Notes under the pieces: generated by a model
Told to the model about the DNA's origin: nothing
Seen by the model: the letters and a program-made list of their open reading frames with translations, nothing else
Database searches by the model: none
In this document: piece by piece, positions 7,861-15,431 of the stretch
Numbering within the stretch: position 1 is the first letter of the stretch
Layout of the letters: each line of letters starts with the position of its first letter
NCBI RefSeq assembly: GCF_000814025.1
Contig: NZ_JWLL01000006.1
Coordinates: 62,001 to 126,000 of the forward strand
Length of the DNA: 64,000 nt
Reading direction: 5' to 3'
Origin: Tateyamaria sp. ANG-S1
Lineage (GTDB): Bacteria; Pseudomonadota; Alphaproteobacteria; Rhodobacterales; Rhodobacteraceae
Program-made: the position numbers and the translations under genes

Positions 7861-8406
7861 TTAGCCTGCTTCCAGAGTGCCGCAGACGATGCGCGGCCCT
7901 GCGCCGCCAATAGGCTGGCTGATCTGATCGTCCGCATTGGCATGGATCACAATGGCAGTGCCATCCGCATCCAGCAGCGGCAGATCACCGCCGTCGAGCG
8001 AGGCGCCGTCCTTGAAGAACTGCATCTCGCCCACGCCATCTGTGCCAACAAAGATGTTGCCCAGATCGCCTTTGCCGGGTCCTGCCGGGTTTAGAAGGCC
8101 GTGTTCGCCTTCGCCCTCACCATGGTGACCGTGCGAGGATTTGAATTCGGTCCCCGCATCGCAATGCGCCGTGGCATGAAAATGGACACCCTTCTTGCCC
8201 GGTGGCAGGTCGCTGACCCGGATGTGGACCAGCACGCCATGGGGGCTTTGTTGCAGGTTTGCCGTACCGATGACCGTGCCTTCGAGGTTCTTTAACTCAG
8301 CCGTCGCGGTTGTGCCGTGCCCAGCCGCAAGTGCGGCCTGCCCGCCGACGGCCACGCTGCCAGCCAGGATAGTCGAGACAAGTACGTTACGCATTGTCTT
8401 GGTCAT
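7861..8406 (-). CDS. sodC: Periplasmic Cu/Zn superoxide dismutase family protein
   Basis: 181 residues with a signal peptide ending in AALA before AGHG, so it acts in the periplasm. Copper-site residues are recognisable: GVHFHATAHCD (two His, plus the structural Cys) and VIHANADD (fourth His). In the zinc loop a His-rich stretch and EHGLLNPAGP are present, and the Asp of KGDLGN is kept, but the His normally found in the GPHAGD segment is replaced (GPGKGD). The second Cys is in IVCGTLEAG. Start at 8406 follows AAGGAGCG; the ATG 13 codons earlier has no such site. Activity may differ from classical SodC because one zinc ligand is absent. Confidence 0.9.
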   Translation of the reverse strand: MTKTMRNVLVSTILAGSVAVGGQAALAAGHGTTATAELKNLEGTVIGTANLQQSPHGVLVHIRVSDLPPGKKGVHFHATAHCDAGTEFKSSHGHHGEGEGEHGLLNPAGPGKGDLGNIFVGTDGVGEMQFFKDGASLDGGDLPLLDADGTAIVIHANADDQISQPIGGAGPRIVCGTLEAG

Positions 8407-8511
8407 TGATCGCTCCTTCAGGTTTGTGTGCAAGTGCAGAACCAACCCGTGATGTCCGGAGCTTATTCGATGCCAGTTTGTCGCACGGCGCAGGGGTCGG
8501 CGATGTGCCGC

Positions 8512-9651
8512 TCAGTCGCGTGCAAAGGGCTTCGGCAGGTCGCGCAAGGTGCGCGCACCCAGCTGGCCCATATTGGCCTTCAAATCTTCGCGCAGGATAT
8601 GAACGAGATGATCAATCCCGTCCGGTCCGAGGGCCGCAAGAGCGTAGTGCCAGGCCCGGCCAAGCATCACGAAATCTGCGCCCGAGGCCATGGCACGCAG
8701 GATATCGAGGCCGCCCTCCACCCCGCTGTCGAAGATCAGCGGCAGCTTAGTGGCGCGGCGGATCGCGGGCAGCACTTCGATCGTACCGGGGGCTGCGTCG
8801 AACTGTCGGCCCGCATGGTTCGATACCCAAATCGCATCCACGCCCAGCCCTTCAAGCCGCTCCGCATCGGTGCCGCGCATGACGCCTTTGACCACGAAGG
8901 GGCCATCCCAGGCATCCCGCAGCCACGAGACATAGTCCCAATCGGGTGAGGTGCGCAGGAGGTAGCCGACATGGGCCGTCACCGGCAGGTTCTCTGTCGC
9001 GGCGGTGGTGTAGGCGTCCAGCATCCGCATGTGTGGCATGCCCTTGCGCGCCATCGCCAGCGCCCAGGCCGGGCGCATCGCGACCTGCGCCAGCAGGCGC
9101 GGCGTCAGCCTTGGTGGGTTGGTAAGCCCCGAGCGCGTCTGTCGTTCGCGCCGCGAGGCGACCGGCACATCGACCGTCAGCACCAGCGTCTTGAACCCGG
9201 CAGAGCGGGCGCGGTGCAGCATGTCGCGCCGGATGCCTTCATCGCGCGGCGGGTACATCTGAAACCAGGCATCATCGCCCAATACCGGTGCGACATCCTC
9301 CGGTGACGCGGCGGCAACTGTAGACAATGTGTAAGGCAGGTTCAGCCGCGCCGCCCCGCGCGCAAGGTGCCGTTCCGTATCCGGCCACATCAGTCCTGAC
9401 ATACCGACAGGTGCGATGCCGAAAGGCAGCGGGCGGTCGCGCCCGAGAAGCGTGGTGGACAGATCCGGTTCGAACTCGCCATGCAGGATTGACGGCATAA
9501 GGCCGACCCGGTCCAGCGCCACCCGGTTGCGCCGCCGCGTGGCCTCGTCGCCCGTGCCGCTGTCAAGGTACTCCCAGACGAATTTCGGGATGCGAGTGCG
9601 CGCGCGTGCGCGCAGGTCGCTGAGGGCGGGAAATCGGGTGTTCAGGTCCAT
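8512..9651 (-). CDS. FMN-dependent alpha-hydroxy-acid dehydrogenase (LldD/glycolate oxidase family)
   Basis: 379 residues. The family signature SNHAGRQFD (catalytic His and substrate Arg) is present after WDGPFVVKGVMRGTD (FMN-binding Lys). The FMN phosphate region DSGVEGGLDILRAMASGADFVMLGR follows, split here as DSGVEGG and MASGADFVMLGRAW. The N-terminus LRARARTRIPKFVWEYLDSG is also typical. Substrates of the family include L-lactate, glycolate and mandelate; the sequence does not decide between them. Start is uncertain: ATG at 9651 is used, but an in-frame GTG at 9675 adds eight residues and neither has a strong ribosome site. Confidence 0.9.
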   Translation of the reverse strand: MDLNTRFPALSDLRARARTRIPKFVWEYLDSGTGDEATRRRNRVALDRVGLMPSILHGEFEPDLSTTLLGRDRPLPFGIAPVGMSGLMWPDTERHLARGAARLNLPYTLSTVAAASPEDVAPVLGDDAWFQMYPPRDEGIRRDMLHRARSAGFKTLVLTVDVPVASRRERQTRSGLTNPPRLTPRLLAQVAMRPAWALAMARKGMPHMRMLDAYTTAATENLPVTAHVGYLLRTSPDWDYVSWLRDAWDGPFVVKGVMRGTDAERLEGLGVDAIWVSNHAGRQFDAAPGTIEVLPAIRRATKLPLIFDSGVEGGLDILRAMASGADFVMLGRAWHYALAALGPDGIDHLVHILREDLKANMGQLGARTLRDLPKPFARD

Positions 9652-9789
9652 GCGCGCGTTTATGACGAGCGCCACGTGGGGATGTCCAGCAAACCGAGCG
9701 GATCAGTGGCTGAGTTAAATCATTTTTTAAGGACATTTTCGCAAAAGTGGATTCGTCGCTCAATACACACCCCTGGGAAGGAACTGACC

Positions 9790-10272
9790 ATGCAAGCACT
9801 GATCATCGACCGGCAAGCGGACCGCCTTGACCAAAGCCAAATCGCCCTCATGAATGCCGGTATTCAGGTCACGGGCACGGGCAGCCTTCTTGTGGCCGAG
9901 ACGTGTATCCAACGCTTGGGTGTGGATCTGCTGGTGATCGAAAAGTCCACTATTGGCGACGCCTTGGGCGATACGCTGGGCATGGCCGAAGAAGGCAACA
10001 GTCATCTTGTGTCCATCCTGCGGACACCTGATGTGGCCGAGGATCAGGATGCGCTGTCGCCCCATTTCCCGTCATTGCACTGCATCGTTGGTCAAGAGGT
10101 CTCGAACGAGGTGGCAATTAAACTCGGGCTGGCGTCGCTGCGCGCGCAGGCGACGCGGTCGGCGATGCCTGCACGGGCGCTGCGGATGAAAAAGCCGAAC
10201 CTCGAAGCGGCGCGCGCCGCATATGCCGCCCGTGTGCCGCAGGTTGATAATATCTTCGCCGAGGCGGTCTGA
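9790..10272 (+). CDS. Degenerate receiver-like protein
   Basis: 160 residues. The first about 115 residues follow the alternating strand-helix pattern of response-regulator receivers: MQALIIDRQA (strand 1 with one acidic pocket Asp kept), AGIQVTGTGS (strand 2), GVDLLVIE (strand 3). The phosphoacceptor position at the end of strand 3 is Glu51 rather than Asp. The C-terminal tail is basic, then has AARAAYAARVPQVDNIFAEAV. No output domain is present. Start at 9790 is set by GGAAGGA upstream. It could be a phospho-independent docking or signalling protein; the function is not known to me. Confidence 0.7.
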   Translation: MQALIIDRQADRLDQSQIALMNAGIQVTGTGSLLVAETCIQRLGVDLLVIEKSTIGDALGDTLGMAEEGNSHLVSILRTPDVAEDQDALSPHFPSLHCIVGQEVSNEVAIKLGLASLRAQATRSAMPARALRMKKPNLEAARAAYAARVPQVDNIFAEAV

Positions 10273-10347
10273 CCTTTTAAGTCAGACGGCCTGGGAACAG
10301 ATCAAGAACAGCTTTCGCTTTGCCATGGGCCGCGCTATGTTTGGCCC

Positions 10348-12777
10348 ATGAGCAGTTTTGACGAATTCGACGCCTTCGAGGGGGCCTCTTTGTCGGCGCG
10401 CGCGATGCAGGCGCGCCCGCAGCCTTACCTCGACGGCCTGAACCCCGCGCAGCGTGAAGCGGTCGAGACATTGGACGGCCCGGTCCTGATGCTGGCCGGG
10501 GCGGGGACGGGCAAGACACGCGCGCTGACGGCGCGCATCGTGCATCTGCTGAATACGGGGCGTGCCCGTCCGAACGAGATTCTCGCCGTGACATTCACCA
10601 ACAAGGCCGCGCGCGAGATGAAAAACCGCGTGGGCCAGATGCTCGGTCAGCAGATTGAGGGGATGCCCTGGCTGGGCACTTTCCATGCGATCTGTGTGAA
10701 ATTGTTGCGGCGTCATGCGGAGTTGGTGGGGCTCAAGACGAACTTCACCATTCTGGACACCGACGATCAAATCCGGTTGCTCAAGCAACTGATTTCCGCC
10801 GCAAATATCGATGACAAGCGCTGGCCTGCGCGGCAGTTGGCGTCGATCATCGATGGGTGGAAGAACCGGGCGCTGACCCCGGATAAGGTACCCGCTGCAG
10901 ATGCGGGGGCGTACAATCACAAGGGTGTTGATCTCTATGCGCAGTATCAGGCGCGGTTGAAGGAACTGAACGCTTGCGACTTCGGCGACCTGCTTTTGCA
11001 CATGGTCACCATTTTTCAGACGCATTCGGATGTGTTGGCGCAGTATCAGCGCTGGTTCGCTTTCATCCTGGTGGACGAGTATCAGGACACGAATGTCGCG
11101 CAATATCTGTGGCTTAGGCTGCTGGCGCAGGGACACAAGAACATCTGCTGTGTGGGCGATGACGATCAGTCGATCTATGGCTGGCGCGGGGCCGAGGTCG
11201 GCAACATCCTACGGTTTGAAAAGGATTTTCCGGGCGCGCATGTGGTGCGGTTGGAGCAGAACTACCGCTCGACGCCCCACATTCTGGCCGCCGCATCCGG
11301 TGTGATTGACGGGAACGAGAACCGGCTGGGCAAGACGCTTTGGACCGACAAGAACGATGGCGAGAAGGTCCGCCTGATCGGCCATTGGGACGGTGAGGAA
11401 GAAGCGCGCTGGATCGGGGAAGAGATTGAGGCGTCCCAGAAAGGCACACGAGGTGTGCGGCCTATGTCCTTGGAAGATATCGCTATTCTGGTGCGCGCTT
11501 CGCATCAAATGCGGGCGTTCGAGGATCGGTTCCTGACCATTGGGTTGCCCTACCGCGTGATCGGTGGGCCGCGATTCTACGAGCGGATGGAGATCCGGGA
11601 TGCGATGGCTTACTTGCGGGTGGTTGTGTCGCCCGACGATGATCTGGCGTTTGAGCGGATTGTGAACACGCCGAAGCGCGGGCTGGGCGACAAGGCGCAG
11701 CAGACCATTCAGATTACCGCCCGTGCCAATGGGGTGCCCTTGGTCGAAGGGGCGCGGCTGGCGGTTGAGCAGGGGTTGATAAAAGGCAAGGGCGGCAATG
11801 AGTTACGCGCCCTTGTTGACGGGATCGCGCGGTGGCATTCGAAACTGCGCGGGCCGCGGATCGAGGTCGCTGAGGACGACAGCGTTCTCGATGATGGTGC
11901 AGGGCCGCTGCGGGTTGAGTATGGGCCGCCGCCGGTGAGCCATATCGAGTTGGCGGAGATCATTCTGGACGAGTCCGGCTATACCGCCCATTGGCAGAAC
12001 GACAAGACTCCGGAAGCGCCGGGGCGGCTGGAGAACTTGAAGGAACTCGTGAAAGCCCTTGAATCCTTTGAGAATTTGCAAGGCTTCCTCGAGCATGTTT
12101 CGCTGGTGATGGACAACGCATCAGAGGATGATGAGGCGAAGGTTTCGATCATGACGCTGCATGCGGCGAAGGGACTTGAGTTTCCTCAGGTGTTCTTGCC
12201 TGGCTGGGAAGACGGGCTGTTTCCGTCGCAGCGGTCGATGGATGAGAGCGGGGTCAAGGGGCTCGAGGAGGAGCGGCGGCTGGCCTATGTTGGCATCACG
12301 CGGGCGGAGGAGGTGTGCACCATCTCGTTCGCGTCGAACCGGCGGATGTTCGGGCAATGGCAGTCGTCCATGCCGTCGCGCTTTGTCGATGAACTGCCCG
12401 AGGATCATGTGGATGTGCTGACGCCACCGGGCCTATATGGGGGTGGCTTTGGGGCGGCTGCACCAAATATGGGGGCGGAATCGCGGCTGCATCAGGCGGC
12501 AGCGGACGCGAATGTGTATAATTCACCGGGCTGGAAGCGGCTGCAGGCGCGGGCCGGGGAGCGGCCGTTGAGCCAGCCGCAGGAGAGCCGAAATACCGTG
12601 ATCGACCTCAATGCCGTGTCGGCCTTTACCGTGGGCGAGCGGGTGTTTCACCAGAAGTTCGGCTATGGCGCGATTGTCGGGATCGAGGGCGACAAGCTGG
12701 AGGTCGACTTTGAAAAGGCGGGGCTGAAGAAGGTTGTCTCGCGCTTTGTGTCGGGGACGGATGACATTCCGTTTTGA
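10348..12777 (+). CDS. uvrD: ATP-dependent DNA helicase UvrD/PcrA (superfamily 1)
   Basis: 809 residues. Helicase motifs in order: Q-motif LNPAQREAV (about 31-39), Walker A GAGTGKT (51-57), Ia TFTNKAAREM, II VDEYQDTN, III GDDDQSIYGWRGA, IV LEQNYRST, V TLHAAKGLEFPQVF, VI EERRLAYVGITRA. The C-terminus (HQKFGYGAIVGIEGDKLEVDF) is the Tudor-like domain that in PcrA/UvrD contacts RNA polymerase. It unwinds DNA 3' to 5' in nucleotide excision and mismatch repair. It is a single gene with its own terminator just downstream. Confidence 0.97.
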   Translation: MSSFDEFDAFEGASLSARAMQARPQPYLDGLNPAQREAVETLDGPVLMLAGAGTGKTRALTARIVHLLNTGRARPNEILAVTFTNKAAREMKNRVGQMLGQQIEGMPWLGTFHAICVKLLRRHAELVGLKTNFTILDTDDQIRLLKQLISAANIDDKRWPARQLASIIDGWKNRALTPDKVPAADAGAYNHKGVDLYAQYQARLKELNACDFGDLLLHMVTIFQTHSDVLAQYQRWFAFILVDEYQDTNVAQYLWLRLLAQGHKNICCVGDDDQSIYGWRGAEVGNILRFEKDFPGAHVVRLEQNYRSTPHILAAASGVIDGNENRLGKTLWTDKNDGEKVRLIGHWDGEEEARWIGEEIEASQKGTRGVRPMSLEDIAILVRASHQMRAFEDRFLTIGLPYRVIGGPRFYERMEIRDAMAYLRVVVSPDDDLAFERIVNTPKRGLGDKAQQTIQITARANGVPLVEGARLAVEQGLIKGKGGNELRALVDGIARWHSKLRGPRIEVAEDDSVLDDGAGPLRVEYGPPPVSHIELAEIILDESGYTAHWQNDKTPEAPGRLENLKELVKALESFENLQGFLEHVSLVMDNASEDDEAKVSIMTLHAAKGLEFPQVFLPGWEDGLFPSQRSMDESGVKGLEEERRLAYVGITRAEEVCTISFASNRRMFGQWQSSMPSRFVDELPEDHVDVLTPPGLYGGGFGAAAPNMGAESRLHQAAADANVYNSPGWKRLQARAGERPLSQPQESRNTVIDLNAVSAFTVGERVFHQKFGYGAIVGIEGDKLEVDFEKAGLKKVVSRFVSGTDDIPF

Positions 12778-12798
12778 GGTCCGCGGGCTGAATGGTTA

Positions 12799-12822
12799 AC
12801 GGGGCGTGCGGTGCCCCGTTTT
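12799..12822 (+). terminator. Rho-independent terminator of uvrD
   Basis: ACGGGGC (12799-12805) pairs with GCCCCGT (12813-12819) around a 7-base loop, followed by TTTT. It sits 22 bases past the uvrD stop codon. Confidence 0.75.
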
Positions 12823-12825
12823 GGC

Positions 12826-12935
12826 GAAACTGCACATTTTCATCTGGAAACTGCGTGTTTTGACCCCCGCGAGTCGGGGTGTTTTTCGGGTGATTTGGTG
12901 AAACTGCACATTTTGGGGCTGAAACTGCGTGTTTT
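12826..12935. repeat. Four copies of a 15-bp GAAACTGC(A/G)(C/T)(A/G)TTTT motif
   Basis: GAAACTGCACATTTT occurs at 12826 and 12900 and GAAACTGCGTGTTTT at 12847 and 12921. The two types alternate, with a 6-base spacer inside each pair, and the pair recurs after exactly 74 bases, while the DNA between pairs is unrelated. A weak hairpin ACCCC...GGGGT followed by TGTTTTTC (12863-12886) lies between the pairs. The block sits between the convergent ends of uvrD and the ECF41 gene. Confidence 0.75.
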
Positions 12936-12958
12936 GCAGGCTCGTGCGCGGCGCTTTG

Positions 12959-12997
12959 ACGTTAACGGATCGGTTACGAATGGCCGCCCGTTAACGT
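12959..12997. repeat. Inverted repeat at the 3' end of the ECF41 gene
   Basis: ACGTTAACGG (12959-12968) and CCGTTAACGT (12988-12997) are exact reverse complements separated by 19 bases; each arm is itself nearly palindromic around TTAA. It lies 14 bases beyond the sigma factor stop codon on the minus strand. No T-run follows, so it is not a standard terminator. Confidence 0.5.
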
Positions 12998-13010
12998 TTG
13001 CGTTTCGAGC

Positions 13011-13946
13011 TTAACTGTTTTGAAGGGTTTGGCCGTCGGGCGGCTCTGTTTGCTGGCGCAAAGGCGCCCGCCCGCCGACCCGGTGTGCGAGCGCGGGCCA
13101 GAGCTTGTCCGGGTTGCGGAGGGTGTACATCCAGCAGATTTGACCGTGGGCGTTGAGGGCCGCTGTGAAGAGCGTGTGCGCCACGCCGTTGTCCGTCATC
13201 AACAGGGCGGGATGGCTATTGGCGGTGACTGGGACGGGCGTCAGGCCGCTTGCGTGTTTCAGGGTGACTGCGTGCGAGACCAGCACGATGTCGTCCGGGC
13301 CGATGAGCGGGCGGCGGGCGGCGCGGGCCTTGGCCCCGCCGTCGGAGATCGAGATGGCGTCGTCCGAGAGGTACGCCTTGGCCGCGTCTATGTCGCCCGT
13401 GGCGATGGCGGCGAGAAAGCCGCTGATCTGGGCGGCGCGTTTGCCTGCCGGTTGCGTGAGGTCCGGGGCGGATTGCGCGACCCGGCGGTGGGCGCGGCTG
13501 ACCAATTGGCGGCAGGCGGCTTCGGATTTTCCCAGCGTTTCTGCGATGTCGGCATAGGAGGCATCGAAGGCTTCGCGCAGGACAAAGGCGGCGCGTTCGC
13601 TGCTGGGGAGCGTGTCCATCATCCACAGGAGTGCCAGTTCGCAGTCCTGCGCCAAGGCAAAGCTGTCTTCGGCGGTGTGGGTGTCCATGAGCAGCGGTTC
13701 GGGCAGCCATGGGCCGACATAGCTCTCGCGCCGCGCCTTGGCCCGGCGCAGGCTGTCGATGGCGACGCGGGTGGCGGCGGTGCGCAGCCATGCGGCGGGG
13801 GTGTGGATGGCGGCGTGATCCGCGGTGGACCATTTGAGCCACGTGTCCTGCACCGCATCCTCGGCCAGCGCGCGTTCGCCGAGCATGCGGTAGCACAGGG
13901 CCGTGAGCATGGGCCGCTGTGCTTCGAAGTGTTGGGTCCAGTTCAT
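13011..13946 (-). CDS. ECF41-family RNA polymerase sigma factor with SnoaL-like C-terminal domain
   Basis: 311 residues: sigma region 2 (about 5-75, with ALAEDAVQDTWLKW), region 4 (about 105-160, AFVLREAFDASYADIAETLGK), then a 120-residue C-terminal extension. Three marks of the ECF41 group are visible: WLPEP at 80-84 in the linker, a DGGxK motif (DGGAK, 202-206) and NPDKL at about 278-282. In this group the fused C-terminal domain replaces the anti-sigma factor and modulates activity, as shown for R. sphaeroides and Bacillus licheniformis. Its ATG overlaps the stop of the upstream decarboxylase gene (ATGA), so both are on one transcript from the promoter at 14618-14644. Confidence 0.93.
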   Translation of the reverse strand: MNWTQHFEAQRPMLTALCYRMLGERALAEDAVQDTWLKWSTADHAAIHTPAAWLRTAATRVAIDSLRRAKARRESYVGPWLPEPLLMDTHTAEDSFALAQDCELALLWMMDTLPSSERAAFVLREAFDASYADIAETLGKSEAACRQLVSRAHRRVAQSAPDLTQPAGKRAAQISGFLAAIATGDIDAAKAYLSDDAISISDGGAKARAARRPLIGPDDIVLVSHAVTLKHASGLTPVPVTANSHPALLMTDNGVAHTLFTAALNAHGQICWMYTLRNPDKLWPALAHRVGGRAPLRQQTEPPDGQTLQNS

Positions 13947-14491
13947 GCGGGGGCCGGGTCCGTGAGGGTGACGGATGTGCCGCCGACATCGAGCCGTTGG
14001 CAGAGCTTGCCGTGGCCCATGCCGCGTTTCAGCACCGGGTAGGTGCGGGTGAAGGCGGCCGCGAAGGAGGCGGCGATGATGGCGCGTGGGCCATGGGCTG
14101 CTTCGATCTGTGCGCGCAGGGCGTCGAGATTGTCGTCACCGCGGATGGCGGCCCATGCGAACTGGTAGCCGAGGCCGAAATCGCCTGCGGCGTCGGCCTG
14201 GCCGTTGAGGCTGGCCTGAATGTCTGCCGCTCGTGCGCCGAAGGCCAGTGCCATGTCCGCGGTGAGTTGGGCGCAGGGGCCACAGTCCCCTTCGACCGCC
14301 GCGCCGACCATGGCACCTAGGCGGATGTGATTCGCGCTGGCGGGGCCGGCGTAGTTGCTGACCATCTGGAACATCGCGAGGCGGAGACCGGCCCGTGGGT
14401 CTGTGTCGATCATGTCATGCTGGTATTGTGCGTTGTAGTTGAACGCGCGGGCAAAGCGGCGGGTGCTGGCGTGGAGAAGTGCGCGGATCAT
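13943..14491 (-). CDS. Carboxymuconolactone decarboxylase/AhpD-family protein (ECF41 partner)
   Basis: 182 residues. The AhpD-type redox centre ExxCxxC is seen as EGDCGPC at 67-73, within an all-helical sequence. ECF41 sigma factors are typically encoded with one of three protein types (carboxymuconolactone decarboxylase, oxidoreductase or epimerase-like), and this gene fits the first. The substrate is unknown; the CxxC suggests a thiol-based redox or peroxidase-like role. AAGGAG lies 8 bases before the ATG. The gene is upstream of and overlaps the sigma factor gene, so the pair is co-regulated. Confidence 0.88.
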   Translation of the reverse strand: MIRALLHASTRRFARAFNYNAQYQHDMIDTDPRAGLRLAMFQMVSNYAGPASANHIRLGAMVGAAVEGDCGPCAQLTADMALAFGARAADIQASLNGQADAAGDFGLGYQFAWAAIRGDDNLDALRAQIEAAHGPRAIIAASFAAAFTRTYPVLKRGMGHGKLCQRLDVGGTSVTLTDPAPA

Positions 14492-14617
14492 TGGGTCTGC
14501 TCCTTGGGGTCTATTGAGGGGACGAGGGTACGGCTTGTCCAGACCGGAGGCGGGGTGTGTCGGGGGGAGATGTGCGGCATGTGGTCAGCCCTGGTTCCTG
14601 TTGCTGTTGGAACCTGT

Positions 14618-14644
14618 GACGCAGCGCGGCCCGTGGATGTGACA
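14618..14644 (-). promoter_or_regulatory. ECF41-type promoter of the decarboxylase-sigma operon
   Basis: On the minus strand TGTCACA (14644-14638), 16 bases, then CGTC (14621-14618). This equals the published ECF41 target consensus (TGTCACA in the -35 region, CGTC in the -10 region). Transcription would begin near 14611, giving a leader of about 120 bases before the decarboxylase start. It implies autoregulation of the sigma factor. Confidence 0.8.
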
Positions 14645-14670
14645 TCACGGGCGACATTTTTGGGGGGCTG

Positions 14671-14753
14671 AAAAAGAAAAAGCGGCGATCCCAGGGAGGA
14701 GGAGGGGATCGCCGCCGTCTTGATGCCCGCCGGTCAGGGAGGAGGAGGACCGG
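14671..14753 (-). ncRNA. Cuckoo/CcsR-type small RNA 3 (two CCUCCUCCC hairpins, terminal terminator)
   Basis: Two hairpins present the motif in the loop on the minus strand. The first has stem arms 14730-14735 and 14748-14753 (CCGGTC/GACCGG) and a 12-base loop. The second has a perfect 11-bp stem, 14682-14692 with 14705-14715, and the same loop. The second is followed by TTTTTCTTTTT (complement of 14671-14681) and therefore doubles as the Rho-independent terminator of the whole array. Confidence 0.85.
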
Positions 14754-14792
14754 ATCGGACACATCTGGTGCACCACTTGGTGCGGTATTCGC

Positions 14793-14875
14793 GCGGCGAC
14801 ATTCGGGAGGAGGTGAATGCCGCCGCTCTTGCAACATCGCGCCGGTCAGGGAGGAGGAGGACCGGGGTGCGATGT
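14793..14875 (-). ncRNA. Cuckoo/CcsR-type small RNA 2 (two CCUCCUCCC hairpins)
   Basis: The first hairpin spans 14834-14875 with two stacked stems (ACATCGC/GCGATGT outside, CCGGTC/GACCGG inside) and an AGGGAGGAGGAG loop (plus-strand reading). The second spans 14793-14826 (GCGGC..CATTC paired with GAATG..GCCGC) and also has the motif in the loop. Spacing between the two motifs is about 44 bases, as in the other two units. No T-run follows, so release would need processing. Confidence 0.82.
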
Positions 14876-14894
14876 ATCGCTGTGTTTTGTTTGT

Positions 14895-14968
14895 GCGGCG
14901 GCGCCAGGGAGGAGGAGGGCGCCGCCGCCAATTTCAGATGCCCTCAGGGAGGAGGAGAGGACGATCTG
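14895..14968 (-). ncRNA. Cuckoo/CcsR-type small RNA 1 (two CCUCCUCCC hairpins)
   Basis: It begins only 16 bases past the stop codon of the DUF1127 gene. The first hairpin (14935-14968) has an imperfect stem (CAGAT/ATCTG and CCTC/GAGG). The second (14895-14928) has a perfect 11-bp GC-rich stem. Both expose CCUCCUCCC in the loop on the minus-strand transcript. No terminator follows, which fits release by RNase processing from a joint transcript, as described for CcsR RNAs of R. sphaeroides. Confidence 0.83.
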
Positions 14969-14983
14969 ATCCTTGTGTTCGTG

Positions 14984-15214
14984 TTATGCGGCCAGCTCGT
15001 GTGCTGATTCCCATGCCACGCGCTTCAGTTCCGACCGGTGCAGGCCCAGATCGGCCAGTTCGCGGTTGGACAGGGCGCTGAGTTCGTTCAGCGTTGTGCG
15101 GTAGACGCGCCGTTGTGCGCGCCGGTCTGCGGCGGCTTCGAACATACGTGCTGCGGTGCCCAGGATGCGTTCAACTAGGTCGCTGCGCTGTGCTACGTCG
15201 TTGTAATAGGCCAT
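14984..15214 (-). CDS. ccaF1: DUF1127 protein, likely CcaF1 orthologue
   Basis: 76 residues, strongly basic, with the DUF1127 core TTLNELSALSNRELADLGL and a short C-terminal tail. In R. sphaeroides the 71-residue DUF1127 protein CcaF1 (RSP_6037) is an RNA-binding protein that affects sRNA maturation, and its gene is followed by the co-transcribed CcsR1-4 RNAs. The same arrangement is present here (three RNA units directly downstream). Start at 15214 is set by GAGG 9 bases upstream; the open frame extends to 15298 without a better start. The orthology is inferred from length, family and context. Confidence 0.85.
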   Translation of the reverse strand: MAYYNDVAQRSDLVERILGTAARMFEAAADRRAQRRVYRTTLNELSALSNRELADLGLHRSELKRVAWESAHELAA

Positions 15215-15246
15215 GTTTTTTGCCTCATGCTCATTTCGTTGATGGT

Positions 15247-15274
15247 TATATAGGCCCATGCTGCACCTGCACAA
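15247..15274 (-). promoter_or_regulatory. Probable promoter of the DUF1127-cuckoo RNA operon
   Basis: On the minus strand TTGTGC (15274-15269), 16 bases, then TATATA (15252-15247), with CC just before it. Transcription would start about 25 bases before the DUF1127 start codon. In R. sphaeroides this operon depends on the heat-shock sigma factors RpoHI/RpoHII; the sequence here does not settle which sigma factor is used. Confidence 0.5.
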
Positions 15275-15431
15275 TACATACCGAAACAATGCTGCCATGC
15301 AGCAATTGCATAGACCCTGAGTTGAAATCGGCGGCAGTGTGCACAGGAATGTGGCGTGTGGGCCTTGACCATCGGCGGGCCCTTGCCACTGGCGAAATAA
15401 CTGCCATCTCTTGCATCACAAAGCGGAGAGA

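Noticed and set aside
9715-9730. CtrA-type site TTAA-N8-TTAA between the FMN dehydrogenase and the receiver-like gene
   Set aside because: The spacing is 8, not the 7 bases required by the CtrA consensus, and the flanks are a plain AT-rich promoter region.
14690-14960. Regularly spaced GGGAGGAGG motifs as a CRISPR array
   Set aside because: The repeated unit is only about 12 bases, always sits in a hairpin loop with differing stems, and spacing varies from 40 to 68 bases. There are no cas genes.
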